Shown here one piece after another: positions 7,674 to 15,558 of a stretch of 27,434 bases of DNA (position 1 is its first letter; each line of letters begins with the position of its first letter). Position numbers and translations under genes: made by a program. This DNA is from Caldisericia bacterium (GTDB taxonomy: Bacteria; Caldisericota; Caldisericia; B22-G15), in contig JAGGSY010000074.1 in NCBI GenBank assembly GCA_021158845.1, positions 1-27,434 on the forward strand, in the 5' to 3' direction. The notes beneath the pieces are model-generated. The model searched no databases, was not told the DNA's origin, and was given only the letters and a program-made list of their open reading frames with translations.

Positions 7674-9211
7674 AAGGAAAGTTTAGTATTGTTCTTCACA
7701 CCCATCTTCCATTCTGTCTTGGAAAGGGAAGATGGCCCTTTGGTGAAGAATGGCTTTTTGAGACAGTTTTTGATACCTATCTACCCCTTCTTAAGGTATT
7801 AAATGAATTGGTTGAAGAGGGGAAGAGATTTAAGATTGTTGTTGGATTAACTCCAGTTCTTCTTGAGCAATTAAAATCTTATTACTTCAAGGAGAAGTTT
7901 CTTGAGTATCTTGATCAAAAAGAGGAGCTTGGTAAGAAAGATCTTGTTCATTTTAAAGGCAATCCTACCTATACAAAACTTACAGAGTATTATCTGAAGG
8001 AGATTGAAGATATAAGAAATCTCTTTGTTTCTCTAAATGAAGATATAGTTTCAGGCTTTATTTCTCTTGAAAGAAAAGGTTTTGTTGAGTTAATAACATC
8101 TGCTGCAACCCACGCCTACCTTCCCCTTTTAAAAAATGATCTATCACGAGAGGTAGAGGTAAAAAGTGGAGTAATAATTCATAAAAATTGGACAGGAACT
8201 TCTCCTTTAGGATTCTGGCTACCTGAGTGCGGATACAAGCCTGGTGTGGAAGAAATTCTTAAAGAAAATGGAATAAAATATTTTATACTGGATGCCCATT
8301 CACTTGTTGAAGGTAGAGAAATTATTATGGAGTATGGAAGAAGACTTCCAAAATTGAAGATTCCATCTGAATCAAGAACCTTTCTTCCATACGAGATAAA
8401 AGACGATTTGTATGTCTTTTTAAGAAATCCATCAACCAGTGAGCAGGTGTGGTCAAGGGATTTTGGTTATCCAGGAGATGGAGTTTATAGAGAGTTCCAT
8501 AAGAAGTTTGAGGTTTCAGGTTTTCAGTACTGGAAGATAACAGATAAGAATGTTCCTCTTGGAGAAAAAGAGATATATAGCGTTGATGAGGCAAGGGAAA
8601 AGGCAAAAGTTCATGCTCATCATTTTGTCTCACTTTTAAAGGAGAAACTCTCCTCATTTTATAGAGAAAGCGGAATAGAAGGAATAATTCTTTCAGCATA
8701 TGATACAGAACTATTTGGTCATTGGTGGTATGAGGGTCCCCTGTGGCTAAAGGAGGTTCTATCTCTTATAAGTGAAGATAAAGATATTGATTCAGTTTCT
8801 CCCTCAGATTTTATAAAGACTGGAGTGAGAAGAAAGGGATTATTCAGAGAGAGTTCATGGGGATTGGGAGGGTTTCATTACACATGGTATAATTCAGAGA
8901 CTTCATGGATGTGGGATATGATACATGAAGATGAAGATGAATTTAAGTCTCTATTTCACAAACTTTCAGGAAAGGAAGGTTCTTTACTTCTAAAGGAGTT
9001 TCTACTTGAATTGAGTTCAGACTGGCCATTCCTTGTTACAACATCTCAGGCAAAAGATTATGGAAAGGAGAGGTTTTTGGAACACAGAAGAAAATTTTTA
9101 AACATTGTTGAGTTTTTAAAAGGTATAAAAAGGGAGACTATAGATTTAGATAAGATTGAAACGGAAGATTTTATATTTAAAGATTTAATGATAGAGGATT
9201 TAAGGAGGTAG
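7670..9211 (+). CDS. GH57 1,4-alpha-glucan branching enzyme (AmyC/TK1436-like)
   Basis: This enzyme introduces alpha-1,6 branches into glycogen-like polymer. The diagnostic sites are HTHLPF (10-15), GFWLPECGYKPG with nucleophile Glu186, the WSRDFGYPGDGVYREFH segment (261-277), and SAYDTELFGHWWYEGP with acid/base Asp345. A helical DUF1957-type C-terminal domain carries the SSDWPF segment. The size of 513 residues fits the bacterial branch, of which the Thermus and Thermococcus members are proven branching enzymes and Thermotoga AmyC was originally called an amylase. The start codon overlaps the stop of the preceding GH57 gene (ATGA) and has AGGAGA upstream. No GH13 glgB is present here, and glycogen synthase lies two genes downstream, which supports the branching role. 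Confidence 0.9.
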   Translation: MKGKFSIVLHTHLPFCLGKGRWPFGEEWLFETVFDTYLPLLKVLNELVEEGKRFKIVVGLTPVLLEQLKSYYFKEKFLEYLDQKEELGKKDLVHFKGNPTYTKLTEYYLKEIEDIRNLFVSLNEDIVSGFISLERKGFVELITSAATHAYLPLLKNDLSREVEVKSGVIIHKNWTGTSPLGFWLPECGYKPGVEEILKENGIKYFILDAHSLVEGREIIMEYGRRLPKLKIPSESRTFLPYEIKDDLYVFLRNPSTSEQVWSRDFGYPGDGVYREFHKKFEVSGFQYWKITDKNVPLGEKEIYSVDEAREKAKVHAHHFVSLLKEKLSSFYRESGIEGIILSAYDTELFGHWWYEGPLWLKEVLSLISEDKDIDSVSPSDFIKTGVRRKGLFRESSWGLGGFHYTWYNSETSWMWDMIHEDEDEFKSLFHKLSGKEGSLLLKEFLLELSSDWPFLVTTSQAKDYGKERFLEHRRKFLNIVEFLKGIKRETIDLDKIETEDFIFKDLMIEDLRR

Positions 9212-9214
9212 AGT

Positions 9215-10219
9215 ATGCCAGAATTGAGAAAGGATCCTGTCATAGGAAGATGGGTTATTATATCTACTGAAAGGGCATTGAGGCCACATGACTACAAGGT
9301 GGAGGAGGAGAAAAAAGAAACTGATCTTTCAAAGTGTCCCTTTGAGCCAGGTAATGAGAAGATGACACCTCCAGAGATAATGGCTTACAGGAAACCTGGG
9401 ACAAAAAAGGATGAGAAAGGTTGGTGGGTTAGAGTTGTCCCAAATAAGTATCCTGCCCTGAGAATTGAAGGAGAGTTAAATAAAAGAGGAGTGGGAATGT
9501 ATGATATGATGAATGGAATTGGTGCCCATGAAGTGGTTATTGAAACTCCAAACCATTTTGAGGAGATGCACAAGATGCCAGAAAAACAGATAGAAGAAGT
9601 TTTGTGGGCATGGAGAGATAGGATGCTTGACTTAAGAAGGGATAAGAGATTTAAGTATATTCTCATATTCAAAAACAAAGGATCTCAGGCAGGAGCATCT
9701 CTTGAACATCCACACTCCCAGATAATAGCTTTACCCATTGTTCCTGTAAGGGTGAAGGAAGAGCTTCATGGTTCAAAGCTTTACTACGATTACAAAGATA
9801 GATGTGTATTTTGCGATATTTTAAATCAGGAACTCGGAGAAAGGGAAAGGCTTGTTGAGGAAAATGGTGAGTTTGTCTCGTTTGTTCCCTTTGCTCCAAG
9901 ATTTCCATTTGAAATATGGATTTTGCCAAAGAAACATTCATGTGATTATACAGAGATTACAAGAGCAGGGGTTGCAAGTCTCTCCCGTGTTTTGAAGAGG
10001 ACTCTTCAGAGACTTACATTAGCCTTGAATGACCCACCGTATAATCTTATAATTCATACTTCCCCCACAGATGAACTGAACCTACCTTACTATCACTGGC
10101 ATATTGAGATAATGCCAAGAATAACAAAGGTTGCAGGATTTGAATGGGGTACAGGTTTTTACATAAATCCCACAAAACCAGAGGATGCAGCTATGTATCT
10201 AAGGGAGATAGAATTATGA
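9215..10219 (+). CDS. galT: Galactose-1-phosphate uridylyltransferase-like (HIT superfamily) protein
   Basis: The family transfers a nucleotidyl group between hexose-1-phosphates via a covalent histidine. The active-site triplet is EHPHSQ with His167 as nucleophile, after NKGSQAGASLEHPHS. Conserved VVPNKYPA, GAHEVVIETP and YYHWHIEIMPR are present. The second metal site looks intact: Cys197 and Cys200 (RCVFC), His241, and His294 or His296. The first site reads Cys41-Pro-Phe-Glu44 instead of CxxC, with His105 and His165 as remaining ligands, so one cysteine is replaced by glutamate. No galK or galE is in the window. The start overlaps glgA's neighbourhood tightly, as the stop shares ATGA with glgA, so it may act on ADP- or other NDP-glucose, as the Arabidopsis ADP-glucose phosphorylase homologue does (inference). 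AAGGAGG precedes the ATG. Confidence 0.85.
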   Translation: MPELRKDPVIGRWVIISTERALRPHDYKVEEEKKETDLSKCPFEPGNEKMTPPEIMAYRKPGTKKDEKGWWVRVVPNKYPALRIEGELNKRGVGMYDMMNGIGAHEVVIETPNHFEEMHKMPEKQIEEVLWAWRDRMLDLRRDKRFKYILIFKNKGSQAGASLEHPHSQIIALPIVPVRVKEELHGSKLYYDYKDRCVFCDILNQELGERERLVEENGEFVSFVPFAPRFPFEIWILPKKHSCDYTEITRAGVASLSRVLKRTLQRLTLALNDPPYNLIIHTSPTDELNLPYYHWHIEIMPRITKVAGFEWGTGFYINPTKPEDAAMYLREIEL

Positions 10220-11637
10220 AGATAGCATTTGTTGTGTCTGAGGCAGTGCCTTACATAAAGACAGGTGGACTTGGTGACGTGGCAGGAACACTACCCATCT
10301 ATTTGAATAGACTGGGGTTTAATACAATTCTTGTTCTTCCACTTTATAAGAAAATAAAGGATAAGAATCTGGAGCTTGAACTTGTAGAGAAAGGAAATGT
10401 AAAATTAGGTGAAAGAACTTTTCCTTTCTTAATATACAGACACAGGGAAGCTCAGGTATATTTTATTGAAAATGATGAATTTTTCCTAAGGGATTCTCCA
10501 TATAACACAAAAGAGGGGGATTATCCTGATAATTATATAAGATTTGCCTTTTTTTCAAAGGTAAGCCTTGATTTTATAGTTAAAAGGGGAGATACTGATG
10601 TAATTCATGTTCATGATTGGCAAACAGCGTTGCTTCCAGTGTATAAGAGGTTGTTTTATCCAGACATTAAAGAGAAGGTAGTTCTTACGATACACAATAT
10701 AGGTTATCAAGGTATTTTTTCAAAGGATGTTTTAAAGGAAATTTCTCTTCCACCTTCACTTTTCACAATAGATGGCCTGGAGTTTTACGGCAATGTAAAT
10801 TATTTAAAAGGTGGGATACTCTTTTCAGATTGTGTAACAACCGTTTCTCCTTCCTATGCAAAGGAGATACAAACAAAGGAGTATGGATTTGGACTTGAGG
10901 GTGTACTCAGGAAGATAAGAAATAAATTGTATGGGATTCTCAATGGTATAGATTACTCCTACTGGAATCCAGAGACAGATAAGTTTATTAAGGTAAATTA
11001 TGGAAAGGAGAATCTTCATAAAAAGAGTGAAAATAAATTGTTGCTATTCAAGGAATTAAACATAGATTTTGACCCCTCTCTCCCGCTTTTCTCTATAATA
11101 TCAAGACTTGTTCCTCAGAAAGGTATAGATATTTTAATAGAGGGTTTTGATGATATTATGAAACTTCCACTCAATTTTGTTCTCCTTGGAACAGGAGATA
11201 GGGAGTTTGAAGAAAAACTTATGTCCTTGGGAGAGAAATACAGGAATAAATTTATCCCTCTTATAAAGTTTGATGAATCTCTCGCCCATAGAATTTATGC
11301 TGCCAGTGATTTCTTTCTCATGCCATCAAAGTTTGAACCATGTGGTTTAGGTCAGATGATTGCTTTAAGATACGGAACTGTTCCTGTAGTCAGAAGGACG
11401 GGGGGTCTTAAGGATACAATTCAGAACTACCACGAAAAAACTAAGTGTGGAAATGGCATAAGTTTTGATGAGTATGACTCCTTCGAACTTGTTAGGTCAG
11501 TGGAGAGGGGAGTAAAAATATTTAAAGATATAGATGTCTATGAGAGAATTCAAAAGATAGGGATGAGTTGTGATTACTCATGGGATTCCTCTGCAAAGGA
11601 ATATTTAAACTTATACAGGAGGTTAAAGGAGGAATAA
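10216..11637 (+). CDS. glgA: Glycogen/starch synthase (GT5)
   Basis: This enzyme adds glucosyl units from NDP-glucose (usually ADP-glucose) to the non-reducing ends of alpha-1,4-glucan. The N-terminal KTGGLGDVAG loop (Lys15) binds the donor. HVHDWQ, TIHNIGYQGIF and ILNGIDYSYWNP follow in the expected order. The C-terminal GT-B domain shows SRLVPQKGIDIL, the LGTGDREFE strand, and KFEPCGLGQMIALRYG...RTGGL (about residues 371-397), holding the catalytic-site Glu and donor-binding residues. ATG 10216 was chosen because it restores the standard MKIAFVVSEA N-terminus, has GGGAGA upstream, and overlaps the galT-like stop by ATGA; an upstream in-frame start at 10144 would only add out-of-family sequence. 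The length of 473 residues is typical. Confidence 0.95.
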   Translation: MKIAFVVSEAVPYIKTGGLGDVAGTLPIYLNRLGFNTILVLPLYKKIKDKNLELELVEKGNVKLGERTFPFLIYRHREAQVYFIENDEFFLRDSPYNTKEGDYPDNYIRFAFFSKVSLDFIVKRGDTDVIHVHDWQTALLPVYKRLFYPDIKEKVVLTIHNIGYQGIFSKDVLKEISLPPSLFTIDGLEFYGNVNYLKGGILFSDCVTTVSPSYAKEIQTKEYGFGLEGVLRKIRNKLYGILNGIDYSYWNPETDKFIKVNYGKENLHKKSENKLLLFKELNIDFDPSLPLFSIISRLVPQKGIDILIEGFDDIMKLPLNFVLLGTGDREFEEKLMSLGEKYRNKFIPLIKFDESLAHRIYAASDFFLMPSKFEPCGLGQMIALRYGTVPVVRRTGGLKDTIQNYHEKTKCGNGISFDEYDSFELVRSVERGVKIFKDIDVYERIQKIGMSCDYSWDSSAKEYLNLYRRLKEE

Positions 11638-11638
11638 A

Positions 11639-14128
11639 ATGAAAGCGGTGATAATGGCTGGGGGGTTTGGCACAAGATTAAGACCACTAACTGTAAACAT
11701 TCCAAAACCTATGGTGCCTCTTGCGAATAAACCAATGATGGTTCATATAATAAGGCTTCTAAAGAAGCACAATCTCAAAGATATAATTGTCATTCTCTAT
11801 CATCAACCACAATTGATAAAGGACTACTTTAAAGATGGAAAAGAGTTTGGAGTAAAAGTTGAGTATGTTACAAGTGAAGAGGATTTGGGTACCGCTGGAG
11901 CTGTTGGGCTCGCAAGGAACAAATTGAAGGAGACCTTCCTTGTTATCTCTGGTGATATTCTTACAGATTTCAATCTTTCAGAGGTTATCTCTTTTCACAA
12001 AGAAAGCAAATCCCTTGCAACAATAACCCTTACGAGAGTTGAGAATCCACTTCAGTATGGAATAGTGATAACTGATGAAAATGGAAGAATTAAAAGATTC
12101 CTTGAGAAACCATCATGGGGAGAGGTTTTTTCTGATACAATAAACACCGGCATATATGTGCTTGAACCAGATATCTTTGAGTTTGTTCCTGAAGGAAAGG
12201 AGGTTGATTTCTCCAAAAACCTATTCCCTCAAATTCTTTCAAGAAACCTTCCCCTCTTTGGTTTTATCTCAGATGGTTATTGGAGAGATATAGGAAACAT
12301 AAGAGAATACAAAAGAGCCCATATGGATATTCTTAGAGGAAGGATTGATATAGAAATTGAGGGAAAGAGAGTTGGAAAAATTGGAAGTGATGTATGGGTT
12401 GGTGAAAACTCCCACATAAAGGATATTAAAAACTTCCATGGAACAGTTGTTATTGGAAAAAATGTCAGTATAGGTGCCTCCGAAATAATAAACTCTTTTA
12501 TTGGAGATAATGTAGAGATAGAGAATGGGGCTCTCATAGAAAACTCTATTATATGGGATAAGACTTTAATAGAGAGAAACTGTAAAATAATTAACTCTAT
12601 AATATGTAGAAGAGTAAAGATAAGGGAAGGTGCTGTTCTTGAAGGTGATAACACTGTCTCAGATGATTGTGAGATAGGAAAAGGAGCCAAATTAAGACCA
12701 ACAATATCCATATGGCCCAACAAGATTGTAGAAGATGGAGCTATTGTAACAAGCAGTCTCGTGTGGGGTAAGGTATGGACAAGGTCTCTCTTTGGTTCAT
12801 ATGGAATACTTGGAGTGAATAATGTTGAAGTAACCCCTGAGTTTGCTGCAAAACTTGGATGTGCCTATGGAACTTTCCTTGGTAAAAGAGCTGTTGTATA
12901 CACAGGCAGAGATGCCCATGAATCATCAAGGATGATTAAAAGAGCACTTATAGCAGGTTTAATGGCTACAGGTGTTGATGTACTGGATCTTAGAGCATCG
13001 CCTGTTCCACTTGTGAGATTTGCCATAAAGAGTTTAAATGGAAGTGGTGGACTTCATGTTAAGAGGTCTCCCTTTGACCCGAATTTTATAAACATAAAGT
13101 TCTTTGACAAATCAGGATACGATATCTCTCCCGGTCAGGAAAAATCTATTGAAAGATTGTTCTTTAGAGAGGAATTTAACAGAGCAAGTATGGAAGATAT
13201 AGGCCACTTGGATATTCCACCAAGAGTGGTGGAATCTTACAGGGAATTCTATCTTAACAATTTAGATGTAAAGAGCATTAAGAATTCAAACCTTAAATTT
13301 GTAATTGATTACTCCTATGGAACACCAGTGTTGTTCTTTCCTACAATAATAGGTGATTTTGGTCTTGAGATAGTTTCTCTTAATGCGTATATGGATGGTA
13401 AGAGATCTGTAAGGTCTTTATCAGAATTCAAGGAGGCACTCAATAAAGTCTCATCAGTTGTAAAGTCCCTTGATGCACATTTTGGAGTTCTTCTTGATGC
13501 CGGTGGGGAGAAAATTTTTGGAATAGACAACACAGGTGAGATACTTTCCAATACAAGACTTGTTGCAATACTTTTAAAATTACTTAAAATGGAGAAAGAA
13601 AAGTTCTCCCTCATCCTTCCTGTAAATGCATCCTTTGAGCTTGAGCAGTACATAAAATCACTGAACATAAAGATACGATGGTCATCCACTCTCTCCAGAA
13701 ACATTATAAGAGAAGCTTCAAAGGCAGATATAGCAGTGGATTTGATGGGTGGTTTCATATTCTCAAATTTTCTCCCTTTCTTTGACGGTATGTACAGCGT
13801 TGGAAAACTCATAGAGCTTCTATCCAAATTTGATGGAGATTTAAATGAATTAAAGAAGGGAACTCCAAAGAGAGACCCATCCCATATAGAGATTCCATGT
13901 CCTTGGGAACTTAAAGGAAGAGTAATGAGAAATTTATCCGAAAAAACAACTGACCTATCTGAACTAATTGAAGGTGTAAAGCTTAGAGAAGAGGATGGAT
14001 TTGTGTTTGTGCTACCAGATAGCGATAGAGCTGTAATTCATATATACTCAAGCTTCATCAAGGAAGAGAAAGAAAAGAAGAGGATGGAAGAAATTAAAGA
14101 GAGGATTGAATCATGGATAAGAAAATAA
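11639..14128 (+). CDS. NDP-sugar pyrophosphorylase fused to left-handed beta-helix and degenerate phosphomannomutase domain
   Basis: The N-terminal domain (1-235) is a nucleotidyltransferase forming NDP-sugar from hexose-1-phosphate: GGFGTRLRPLT, IPKPMVP, SGD with Asp106, FLEKP and NTGIYV. Hexapeptide repeats of a left-handed beta-helix fill about 245-375. Residues about 385-829 have the phosphohexomutase fold, but the phosphoserine loop TASHNP reads GLHVKRSPFDPN (471-482), the metal loop DxDxDR reads DAGGEK (620-625), GEESGG is replaced by an MGGF segment, and the C-terminal phosphate loop by VLPDSDRAVIH. That domain is probably non-catalytic. Such fusions are usually annotated mannose-1-phosphate guanylyltransferase. 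Substrate cannot be fixed by sequence: GDP-mannose is the default, while an NDP-glucose role is suggested by glgA immediately upstream. GGAGG precedes the ATG; the 3' end overlaps the next gene by 16 nt. Confidence 0.85.
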   Translation: MKAVIMAGGFGTRLRPLTVNIPKPMVPLANKPMMVHIIRLLKKHNLKDIIVILYHQPQLIKDYFKDGKEFGVKVEYVTSEEDLGTAGAVGLARNKLKETFLVISGDILTDFNLSEVISFHKESKSLATITLTRVENPLQYGIVITDENGRIKRFLEKPSWGEVFSDTINTGIYVLEPDIFEFVPEGKEVDFSKNLFPQILSRNLPLFGFISDGYWRDIGNIREYKRAHMDILRGRIDIEIEGKRVGKIGSDVWVGENSHIKDIKNFHGTVVIGKNVSIGASEIINSFIGDNVEIENGALIENSIIWDKTLIERNCKIINSIICRRVKIREGAVLEGDNTVSDDCEIGKGAKLRPTISIWPNKIVEDGAIVTSSLVWGKVWTRSLFGSYGILGVNNVEVTPEFAAKLGCAYGTFLGKRAVVYTGRDAHESSRMIKRALIAGLMATGVDVLDLRASPVPLVRFAIKSLNGSGGLHVKRSPFDPNFINIKFFDKSGYDISPGQEKSIERLFFREEFNRASMEDIGHLDIPPRVVESYREFYLNNLDVKSIKNSNLKFVIDYSYGTPVLFFPTIIGDFGLEIVSLNAYMDGKRSVRSLSEFKEALNKVSSVVKSLDAHFGVLLDAGGEKIFGIDNTGEILSNTRLVAILLKLLKMEKEKFSLILPVNASFELEQYIKSLNIKIRWSSTLSRNIIREASKADIAVDLMGGFIFSNFLPFFDGMYSVGKLIELLSKFDGDLNELKKGTPKRDPSHIEIPCPWELKGRVMRNLSEKTTDLSELIEGVKLREEDGFVFVLPDSDRAVIHIYSSFIKEEKEKKRMEEIKERIESWIRK

Positions 14129-15549
14129 AATTTGGCACATCTGGATGGAGGGGAATAATTGCCGAGGATTTCACCTTTCCAAATGTGAGAAAGGTGACAA
14201 GAGCTATAATAAGGTTCATGAGAGAAAAGGGTTATGAGAGAAATGGAGTTGTTGTGGGATATGATACAAGGTTTCTATCCAAAGAATTTGCCATGACCGT
14301 TTCCACCATATTCGCTGAAAATGGTATTAAAGTTTATTTTACAGAGTATCCAACTCCCACTCCGGTTATAAGTTTTGAGATAATAAAAAAAGGCACTGGC
14401 GGAGGCGTGAATATAACAGCTTCCCATAATCCCTTCTACTATTCAGGAATAAAATATTCACCCCCATGGGGTGGACCAGCAGAACCAGAAGTAACGAAAA
14501 TGATAGAAAAATTTATTCCTCATTCCCCTTCCATGAAACCCGAGGGAGAGTTTGATGATTATGTGAAATCTGGAGTTATAGAGATTTTTGATCCATTAAA
14601 TGAGTATGTATCTTCTATAAAAGAAGTTCTCCCGTTTAATTTTGATTTCAAGAAACCTGTAATTTTTGATGTCCTCTTTGGGACAGGTGCAAGATATGTG
14701 AAGGAGTTGTTCAAAGATTTTAAAAACATAAAACTAATTCATGATAGAGTTGATCCCCTTTTTGGTGGTCTTGAACCAGTTCCATATGAACATGAACTCA
14801 AGGAGTTAAAAGAGTATGTAAAGAGAGAAAGAGCAATTATTGGTTTAGCCCTTGATGGAGATAGTGATAGATTTGGAGTAATCTCTTCAGACGGAACATT
14901 TATAACTCCCAATGAGGTTATCTCTATAATATCCTACTTTTTTATTCCCAAATGGAAAAGAGAGGTTAAAAAGAGCCTTGGTATAGGAAGAACTGTCTCT
15001 ACAACGAGACTCTTAGACGAGATTGCATCCTACTTTAATATTCCCCTCTACGAAACCCCCGTTGGTTTTAAATACATAGGTATGCTTATAAGAGATGAGA
15101 AGATATTTATAGGTGGAGAGGAGAGTGGGGGTCTCTCTATACATGGTTGGTTGCCTGAGAAAGATGGGATACTTGCCAACCTTCTTGTTCTTGGCATAGT
15201 TGAGGATAAAAAATTACCTCCAAAGGACCTAATAGAAGAGGTCTATAAGAAATTTGGTAGGTTCTACACCCATAGAATTGATATAAGGTTTAGAGAGGAA
15301 GAGGCAGAAAAAGTCGTTGAGTTTATAAATAAGTTTGATAAAGATCTATTGTTTGGTTTAAAAGTTAAAGAAATTAATGGAAAGGATGGACTCCTTATAA
15401 AATTTGAAGATGGGGTTTCATGGGTGCTTTTAAGAAAATCTGGAACAGAGAATGTTATAAGATTTTACTTTGAATCAAAAGATAAAACCACTTTCAAAAA
15501 AATGGAGGAAAAATCAAAAAGTTTAATTGATTATATAATGAAAGAATGA
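14113..15549 (+). CDS. Phosphoglucomutase/phosphomannomutase (alpha-D-phosphohexomutase family)
   Basis: This enzyme interconverts hexose-6-phosphate and hexose-1-phosphate through a phosphoserine. All four family sites are intact: ITASHNP with phospho-accepting Ser104, LALDGDSDRFG with metal-binding Asp248, Asp250 and Asp252, the sugar-specificity loop GGEESGG (334-340), and the C-terminal phosphate clamp RKSGTENVIR. The GTSGWRG N-terminus is standard. The GEESGG loop occurs in both glucose- and mannose-specific enzymes, so the substrate is left open; the neighbours need both isomers. The start lies inside the fusion gene upstream (16-nt overlap, GAGG as ribosome-binding site), which suggests translational coupling of the degenerate and active mutase domains. 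Confidence 0.93.
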   Translation: MDKKIKFGTSGWRGIIAEDFTFPNVRKVTRAIIRFMREKGYERNGVVVGYDTRFLSKEFAMTVSTIFAENGIKVYFTEYPTPTPVISFEIIKKGTGGGVNITASHNPFYYSGIKYSPPWGGPAEPEVTKMIEKFIPHSPSMKPEGEFDDYVKSGVIEIFDPLNEYVSSIKEVLPFNFDFKKPVIFDVLFGTGARYVKELFKDFKNIKLIHDRVDPLFGGLEPVPYEHELKELKEYVKRERAIIGLALDGDSDRFGVISSDGTFITPNEVISIISYFFIPKWKREVKKSLGIGRTVSTTRLLDEIASYFNIPLYETPVGFKYIGMLIRDEKIFIGGEESGGLSIHGWLPEKDGILANLLVLGIVEDKKLPPKDLIEEVYKKFGRFYTHRIDIRFREEEAEKVVEFINKFDKDLLFGLKVKEINGKDGLLIKFEDGVSWVLLRKSGTENVIRFYFESKDKTTFKKMEEKSKSLIDYIMKE

Positions 15550-15558
15550 GGAGGAAGT

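Noticed and set aside
11639..12350. Reading the nucleotidyltransferase as GlgC (ADP-glucose pyrophosphorylase)
   Set aside because: The ManC-like motifs and the fused mutase-like domain do not match GlgC; an NDP-glucose role is kept only as a hypothesis.
12277..12723. 148-aa minus-strand open frame inside the pyrophosphorylase fusion gene
   Set aside because: It is the complement of the hexapeptide-repeat region; its Ile/Ser/Phe-rich composition is what reverse reading of that repeat gives.
13315..13827. 170-aa minus-strand open frame inside the degenerate mutase domain
   Set aside because: The real gene on the + strand is continuous and recognisable here; the antisense frame has no ribosome-binding site or recognisable motif.
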